Shown: piece after piece, positions 33,783-38,566 of the stretch
Position numbering within the stretch: position 1 is the first letter of the stretch
Layout: each line of letters begins with the position of its first letter
Assembly (NCBI GenBank): GCA_017518975.1
Contig: JAFWTH010000051.1
Location: 1-38,566 of the forward strand
Direction: 5' to 3'
Origin: Clostridia bacterium
GTDB lineage: Bacteria > Bacillota > Clostridia > Oscillospirales > CAG-272
DNA: 38,566 bases
Position numbers and translations under genes: made by a program
Notes under the pieces: model-generated
Seen by the model: the letters and a program-made list of their open reading frames with translations, nothing else
What the model was told of the DNA's origin: nothing
Databases searched by the model: none

Positions 33783-35681
33783 TTACCCTTCGATTACAAG
33801 ATCGATAGCGGCGCCGGTCGCGTAGATCTGACCGGTGACCGGATCGGTGTACTTGAAGCAAACGAATATCTTATTATCGTTGATACCGTTCGAATAAAAC
33901 TCGTAAACGCTGTCGGTGAGCTCCGTTTCCTGACGGAGGAACGCCTCGATATATTCGACGTTCAACTGGTCTGCGGTGAGCGTTATGGGCGCGTCTTCAT
34001 AATAATCGATAACGTCGGTCGCGTAGGTCAGCTCATCGGAAACGTCGTCCCAGCAGAACGAGGGCGCACCGGTCGGAAGAGCGTTCGTATAAGCAAGGTA
34101 GACCTGCTTCGTTACCGAGAGGAAGAAGTGCGCGGAATACGTTTCCTCACCGCGCGAAAACTTCACGTCGACGAAGCCGCCTATGCCGTCTCCCGATCCG
34201 GCGGGGCCGTAATCCTCTTTGATAGCGTCGAAACCGTTTGTTACTTCGGCGTCGCACCCGAAAGTATCGGAAAGTACCGCGTTCAGATTTTCGAGAGTGA
34301 AGGTCGAACTGGTCCCGAACATGAAATAGACGTGGTTGTGCGAAACGCAGGCCAACTCTTCAAGTTTGTCTTCGATCACGTCTTCAAGAGGGGGCGCGAG
34401 GACCGCTCTGACCCAGATCAGGTCGGCTCTGCCGTCCGGGGCGAGCGTGTCGACGAAGCTGGCGTAGAAGGGCTCGCCCGCCGCGATCTGCGTCATATCC
34501 GCCTCGGTAATAAAGAACGGATACGTCTCCGCGTCGGTGAGGCCGGTCATTTCACGGAAGAACGCCTCGATGGCCGCTTCGGTGAACTCGCCGTCGTATA
34601 CGTAGACTTTTCTCGTCTCCAGGGGATTCGGAGCGTCAAGTTTTCTGCCGGCCGCGACGAATTCGGGATTCCTGTCCTCGGGGCATATCCCCAGAGCTCC
34701 GTTCGGGAAGCCCGCGTCTCCGGAAGGAAGGATCTTGCGGATAGAGAACTTGATGGGGACCGTCACGGACTCTTCAGTCTCGGGATCCGCGAAGGTCACG
34801 TCCAGCTCTCCGATGGGAACGTACTGACCGTCGCCGTAGAGCTGGTACTCTTCCTTGATATCGGTGATAAAGTCGTCGAAGGTGACCGTGCATCTGTCGT
34901 CGAGTCTGGCGATATTCTTCAGAATGTTCGCCATATTTTCCTCGGTGACGGTGGCGCCGGTGTAGCCGAACTGGACGTTGATGTCGCCGTGGGTGATGCA
35001 GAGGTATCTGTCAAGCATGGCGTCGATCTTGTCCTGCAGCGCCGACGCAGGGGCGGATTCGAGATAGCGCATCAGTATCGTGGCGACTTGCGCGCGCGTC
35101 GCGTTATCTTTCGGATTGAGATAGTTTTTGTCTCCGACCTTCACCCCGGCGATGAGACCCTCTGCAGCCGCCCAACTCACGGCGTCCCGGGCGTAACCTG
35201 CCGTTTTTTCGCTGTCGGGGAACTGACCGAGATCTTTTCTCGACGACGTGTTGCGGCCTGTGAATTCCGCAAAGCGGAAGAAGATGGTCGCAATCTGCTC
35301 GCGCGTGATCGGACTGTCGGGCGAGAAAGTCGTTGCCGACGTTCCGTTGACGATCTTGTTTGCGTACGCCCACGTCACCGCGTTTCTGTACCAGTCGGCT
35401 TTCAGATCCTTGAACGGAGCCGTCCCGCGGGGAGCCGGCTCGCCCTCCGAACGGTAAAGCACGGTCACTAGCATGGCACGGCTCATGGGATCGTCCGGTT
35501 TGAAAGCTGTTGCGGTCACGCCGTTCATGAGTTTGTTTTCGTACGCGTACCTTACGGTTTCTGCGTACCACGCGTCTTCCTTCACGTCGGTGAAGGGCGT
35601 CCCTGCCGCGGCTGCCGGTATGACGGTCACACCGACGAGCATAACGGCTGCGAGTATCGCGCTGATGATCCTCTTTTTCAT
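33783..35681 (-). CDS. SLH protein with a tandemly duplicated unknown domain
   Basis: 632 residues from the ATG at 35681, preferred for the GGAGG five bases upstream (an ATG 12 bases earlier is in frame). Signal peptide to about 25, SLH domains about 30-78, 85-137 and 150-210, then two copies of one roughly 205-residue domain (about 214-425 and 426-632). Matching points are LQDKIDAMLDRYLCITHGDINVQFG with LEDVIEDKLEELACVSHNHVYFMFG (shown here in part), TEENMANIL with TLENLNAVL, AIEAFFREMTGLTDA with YIEAFLRQETELTDS, and a final VRAVLA/AAIDLVI strand. The domain is not recognised; it is not an obvious hydrolase and may be a binding or scaffold unit. It sits in an operon between a Gfo-fold protein and the GH105-like protein. 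Confidence 0.75.
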   Translation of the reverse strand: MKKRIISAILAAVMLVGVTVIPAAAAGTPFTDVKEDAWYAETVRYAYENKLMNGVTATAFKPDDPMSRAMLVTVLYRSEGEPAPRGTAPFKDLKADWYRNAVTWAYANKIVNGTSATTFSPDSPITREQIATIFFRFAEFTGRNTSSRKDLGQFPDSEKTAGYARDAVSWAAAEGLIAGVKVGDKNYLNPKDNATRAQVATILMRYLESAPASALQDKIDAMLDRYLCITHGDINVQFGYTGATVTEENMANILKNIARLDDRCTVTFDDFITDIKEEYQLYGDGQYVPIGELDVTFADPETEESVTVPIKFSIRKILPSGDAGFPNGALGICPEDRNPEFVAAGRKLDAPNPLETRKVYVYDGEFTEAAIEAFFREMTGLTDAETYPFFITEADMTQIAAGEPFYASFVDTLAPDGRADLIWVRAVLAPPLEDVIEDKLEELACVSHNHVYFMFGTSSTFTLENLNAVLSDTFGCDAEVTNGFDAIKEDYGPAGSGDGIGGFVDVKFSRGEETYSAHFFLSVTKQVYLAYTNALPTGAPSFCWDDVSDELTYATDVIDYYEDAPITLTADQLNVEYIEAFLRQETELTDSVYEFYSNGINDNKIFVCFKYTDPVTGQIYATGAAIDLVIEG

Positions 35682-35698
35682 AATTTCCTCCAAAGTTT

Positions 35699-36961
35699 TT
35701 ATTCGGGCTTGAATTCGCCTTTTTCCATTTCCTCCAGAAATTTCCGCCTGATCCTTTCATAGACTTCGGGGGCGATATCCGGCTCTCCTTTCGAGCATGC
35801 CGGTACAAGCATATCACCCGCCGCCTTCGGATCCGTGCAGAGCGTGTCGTTCCGGTAAAGCTCGCGCTGCCTTTTGTCCCGAAGGTCGGGAACGTCCAGC
35901 GGAACGCCGCCCTGAAGGATCGAGCGGTATGCAAACAGTCCGGGCAGAGTCATATCGAGCGCCTCGTAGACGCCGATCACGTCCGCGGTCTCGTCCCCGA
36001 GAACGCGGTCGATGAACTGACCGAAGCAGACGTGCTCCGCTCCGCCGTACGGATCGTAATCGGAGGCGCTGACGTCGCCGGAGAGGTAGAGACTCTCCCT
36101 GACCTCTTTGCCGTCCGGTCCGTCGAGCTCCGCCGAGAAGTGGCCCACGCCGCCGTCTTTCGTTATCGACCGGGCGCTTTCCATCTTTCCCTTTGATCCG
36201 TACATCGCGTACCAGAGCGTTCCTCCGCGGAGATTACCGTTGAGCGCCTTTACGATTGCCCCGTTGTCGAGCGTTATCAGGGAGAGCCCGAACGCGGCGG
36301 TCTTCGCGCCGACGGAGTACCTTCTCTCGTTGTGAGAACTCTCGTATCCGGTAACGGAAACCGGGCGAAGTCCGGTGGCGTGGAGGATCGGACCGAGGGA
36401 GTGAGTGCAGTAGAAGGTGGAATACGCCCTGTTCCTCCAGTGATCGGGATCGCCGAAGGTGAGTCGGTGCCACGCGTCCGAAGAGTCGTGCGCGTATTCG
36501 CAATCGGCAAGCTCCAGCTCACCGAGCTTTCCCGCCCCGTAGTATTCTTTCATCTTGCGGGGCGCAGGCATAAAGCAGTACTGTTCGGCAAGCGCGTAAA
36601 TCTTTCCGCTCCGCTCAACGGCTTCGACAAGCTCCACCGCCTCTTTCATATTCTGGCAGGCAGTGACTTCGCTGTAAACGTGGAGCCCGCGGTTGAGACA
36701 TCTGACCGCGAAAGGCGCGTGTTCGTTTCCGTAATTCGCAAGAACCACGGCGTCCATATCGTGGTTGATAAAGTCGTCGAAATCCGGATAAAACACGATC
36801 CCGCTGTCCGGATGCTTCTCTTTTTCTTTCTCGAGTCCCTCGATCCATTTGTCGCAGATGGCGACGACTTCCATCTTGCTTCCGCAGGAATCCAGGCTGT
36901 ATTCCATCAGTCCTGTTCCGCGCTTGACTCCGAGGACTCCGACTCTGACTTTTCCGTTCAT
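35699..36961 (-). CDS. Gfo/Idh/MocA-fold protein, possibly GH109-like
   Basis: 420 residues from the ATG at 36961 with AAAGGGG upstream; an in-frame ATG at 36985 is less likely. The N-terminal Rossmann fold begins RVGVLGVKRG and binds NAD(P). The usual EKP catalytic lysine motif reads EVT (in VYSEVTACQN), and later STFYCTHSLGP resembles the His-containing motif of NAD-dependent GH109 glycosidases, so it may be a glycosidase or lyase-like enzyme and not a plain sugar dehydrogenase. There is no signal peptide, so it is cytoplasmic. First gene of the operon with two SLH proteins, 17 bases apart, which ties it to processing of the sugar those proteins release. Fold sure, reaction uncertain. Confidence 0.8.
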   Translation of the reverse strand: MNGKVRVGVLGVKRGTGLMEYSLDSCGSKMEVVAICDKWIEGLEKEKEKHPDSGIVFYPDFDDFINHDMDAVVLANYGNEHAPFAVRCLNRGLHVYSEVTACQNMKEAVELVEAVERSGKIYALAEQYCFMPAPRKMKEYYGAGKLGELELADCEYAHDSSDAWHRLTFGDPDHWRNRAYSTFYCTHSLGPILHATGLRPVSVTGYESSHNERRYSVGAKTAAFGLSLITLDNGAIVKALNGNLRGGTLWYAMYGSKGKMESARSITKDGGVGHFSAELDGPDGKEVRESLYLSGDVSASDYDPYGGAEHVCFGQFIDRVLGDETADVIGVYEALDMTLPGLFAYRSILQGGVPLDVPDLRDKRQRELYRNDTLCTDPKAAGDMLVPACSKGEPDIAPEVYERIRRKFLEEMEKGEFKPE

Positions 36962-37032
36962 TGTTCCCCTTTCCGTTCCCGTCATATACCGGTTAGATTT
37001 GATAAAACTGTTCTATCATATTCGGCGCAGCC

Positions 37033-37046
37033 GATTCAGCTGAATC
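37033..37046. promoter_or_regulatory. 14-base palindrome upstream of the Gfo/SLH/GH105 operon
   Basis: GATTCAGCTGAATC is a perfect palindrome 72 bases before the operon start, with weakly symmetric GGCG/CGCC flanks. No other copy was noticed. A TATGAT lies about 20 bases downstream on the minus strand. It fits an operator for a dimeric regulator. Confidence 0.35.
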
Positions 37047-37143
37047 TACGCCTAATAATGATCAGATTTTATTGAATTGGTTTTCGTGAGATCCGAAACG
37101 CGTTTCTTCTTCCGTTTCATTGCGAAAAAAACGATTGAGGATT

Positions 37144-38283
37144 CTATAGATCCGTAACGTCTGCGTCCGGTACGATCAGAACGTCGTACTCCGGATAGAG
37201 GGCGCTTATTTCTCCGTGCAGCGTACCCATGGCTTCATTGCGGTCAATATCGAAGCTGACGACTACGTCGAAACGGATGGTTTTCTTTTCGGTGTCGGCG
37301 TAGAAACCGTGCATTTGCAGCGCCCAGTCGTGCGCCATGACCGTCTTCTGGACCGTGTTGCGCATCCCGGCGGCTTCGTCGTCGGAAGTGTTGTAGGAAT
37401 AAACGCCTATGCCCGTAAGGATGACCCCGGTCTTGTGAAAGACGTCGGTCTGTATCTTTCTTGTGATCCTGTCCACGTCGTCGACGCTCAGGGTGTCCGG
37501 CAGTTCGATATGTACCGAACCGTAGTTCCTGTTCGGACCGTAGTTGAAAAGAGTAACGTCGTAGGCGCCGAGCACTCCGTCCTGCGAGCAGATGATCTCT
37601 TTCAGTTTTTTCGTCGCTTCAGCGTCCTCGCGCTTGCCGATGATATCGTTCAGCGTTTCGATCATCATCTCTATTCCGGCTTTGATGATGAATCCTGCGA
37701 TGATCACGCCGACGTACGCTTCAAGAGAGACGCCCCAGATCAGATAAACGATCGCCGAGGCGAGAACTGATGAGGAAAGGATCGCGTCGAACAGCGCGTC
37801 CAAGCCCGATGCCGCCAGCGCGCCGGAATTGACTTTCTTTCCCTGCTTTTTCACGTAGAGACCGAGCAGAAGCTTTACGACAATGGCGACGGAAATGATA
37901 ATGATAGATACCGTGCTGTAATCCGCAGTTTCGGGATGGATGATCTTCTTGACCGATTCAACGAGCGCCGTGATACCTGCGTACAGTACGAGCGCGGCGA
38001 CGATCATGGAGCTCAGATATTCGATTCTGCCGTATCCGAGCGGATGTTTTTTATCCGGCTGTTTCGCGCCGAGTTTCGCGCCGATGATCGTCACGACCGA
38101 CGATAACGCATCGGAGAGGTTGTTGACCGCGTCGAGGATCACGGCGATCGAGTTTGACACCAACCCGACGAACGCCTTAAAACCTACGAGCAGGATATTT
38201 ACGGCGATTCCGACTATACTCGTTTTTACGATCGCTTTTTCTCTGTTCGCCGCTAGGAGGGCGATATCATTTTGTTCTTTCAT
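37144..38283 (-). CDS. CDF-family cation efflux protein, manganese-type site
   Basis: 379 residues. Six membrane segments occupy about residues 18-215, with KKHPLGYGRIEYLS after the second. The metal site in TM2 reads NNLSD (Asn54, Asp58) and in TM5 DALFD (Asp162, Asp166), an N-D-D-D set typical of manganese-exporting CDF proteins; zinc exporters have His in these places. The cytoplasmic C-terminal region holds the usual CDF dimerisation domain plus an extra 80 residues (ending DADVTDL). It exchanges metal for protons at the cell membrane. The ribosome site is weak and no clear promoter was seen. It ends with TAG. Confidence 0.9.
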   Translation of the reverse strand: MKEQNDIALLAANREKAIVKTSIVGIAVNILLVGFKAFVGLVSNSIAVILDAVNNLSDALSSVVTIIGAKLGAKQPDKKHPLGYGRIEYLSSMIVAALVLYAGITALVESVKKIIHPETADYSTVSIIIISVAIVVKLLLGLYVKKQGKKVNSGALAASGLDALFDAILSSSVLASAIVYLIWGVSLEAYVGVIIAGFIIKAGIEMMIETLNDIIGKREDAEATKKLKEIICSQDGVLGAYDVTLFNYGPNRNYGSVHIELPDTLSVDDVDRITRKIQTDVFHKTGVILTGIGVYSYNTSDDEAAGMRNTVQKTVMAHDWALQMHGFYADTEKKTIRFDVVVSFDIDRNEAMGTLHGEISALYPEYDVLIVPDADVTDL

Positions 38284-38377
38284 ATTGTTTATCCGGGCAG
38301 TTTTTCAACTGCGTTTCTGACTTTTTGCATATTTGTTCAGAGCGGCGTTTTATTCCGTTTTCCAAAGGCCGTGGAGA

Positions 38378-38566
38378 TTAGGGTAACAGGGGCTATCCGA
38401 ACCCGGTTTTGACGGGTTGATTTTCGCCCCTGCTTCGTTATCACCCTCGCAGGTAGGAGTCGCTACCTGCTTCGGGCACTGCCTTGCCGGGACAAAAATC
38501 ATCTCCGGCAAAACTCTTCGACCCGGAGCGGATGATTATACGAGCAGATTTTCGCGCCGAGGACGC
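38378..38566. repeat. Left-hand part of the structured dispersed element (window edge)
   Basis: It begins with TTAGGGTAACAGGGG (38378-38392). Hairpins: AACCCG/CGGGTT (about 38400-38417) and GCAGGTAG/CTACCTGC (38449-38456 with 38463-38470). The last 73 bases (38494-38566) repeat bases 1-73 exactly and in the same orientation. Together with 1-163 it makes the full element of about 279 bases. It lies upstream of the CDF gene and could contain its promoter. Confidence 0.7.

Noticed and set aside
32457-35471. A 1004-codon open frame on the plus strand
   Set aside because: It is antisense to two well-supported SLH genes, spans the gap between them and has no start context or recognisable domain. 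It arises because the real genes rarely use TTA, CTA or TCA codons.
1-38566. Complete circular plasmid or phage
   Set aside because: The 73-base end overlap would allow it, but no replication, partition, mobilisation or virion genes are present and the overlap lies within a structured repeat. Kept as an open alternative in the findings.

Overview
The window looks like a chromosomal piece of an uncultured clostridial bacterium (Bacillota), probably from a gut-type community. The basis is strong GGAGG-type ribosome sites, TTGnnn/TATAAT promoters with 16-18 base spacers, many S-layer-homology (SLH) wall-anchor domains, XRE regulators of clostridial style and a mid-50s percent GC content judged by eye. 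No rRNA, tRNA, CRISPR array, phage structural gene or plasmid replication gene was seen.

Layout. Bases 1-163 are the right part of a small structured repeat whose left part closes the window (38378-38566). Bases 165-3210 (minus) hold a stop-interrupted HTH/zinc-ribbon gene, a DUF1295-type membrane reductase and a PlsC-like acyltransferase. Bases 3343-23523 hold the main feature: six paralogous, exported proteins of about 900-920 residues, each with a signal peptide, three SLH domains and a right-handed beta-helix region resembling glycoside hydrolase family GH141. They form two trios (3343-11777 and 14985-23523). Between the trios lie a small lipoprotein, an SLH-only protein and an inverted three-gene operon encoding an HPr-kinase-like protein, a PqqD-like protein and an S24/S26 peptidase. 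MITE-like palindromic repeats sit between genes 1 and 2 and between genes 5 and 6.

Bases 23566-29646 are mixed: two XRE regulators (one an AT-rich probable import flanked by inverted 13-mers), a small membrane protein, a tyrosine phosphatase, a broken SLH gene, msrA and a coupled pair of unknown membrane proteins. Bases 29871-36961 return to carbohydrate use: a cytoplasmic GH36 alpha-galactosidase and a convergent operon of a Gfo/Idh/MocA-fold protein, an SLH protein with a duplicated unknown domain, and an SLH-anchored GH105-like hydrolase. A manganese-type CDF exporter ends the gene set.

Working model (inference): the cell displays a set of diverged beta-helix glycosidases plus a GH105-like enzyme on its wall, probably against a complex plant glycan such as pectin, while GH36 and the Gfo-fold enzyme act inside. 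The near-identical SLH modules on diverged catalytic halves suggest an actively recombining surface-enzyme family. The kinase/PqqD/peptidase operon embedded in it is the least explained part.
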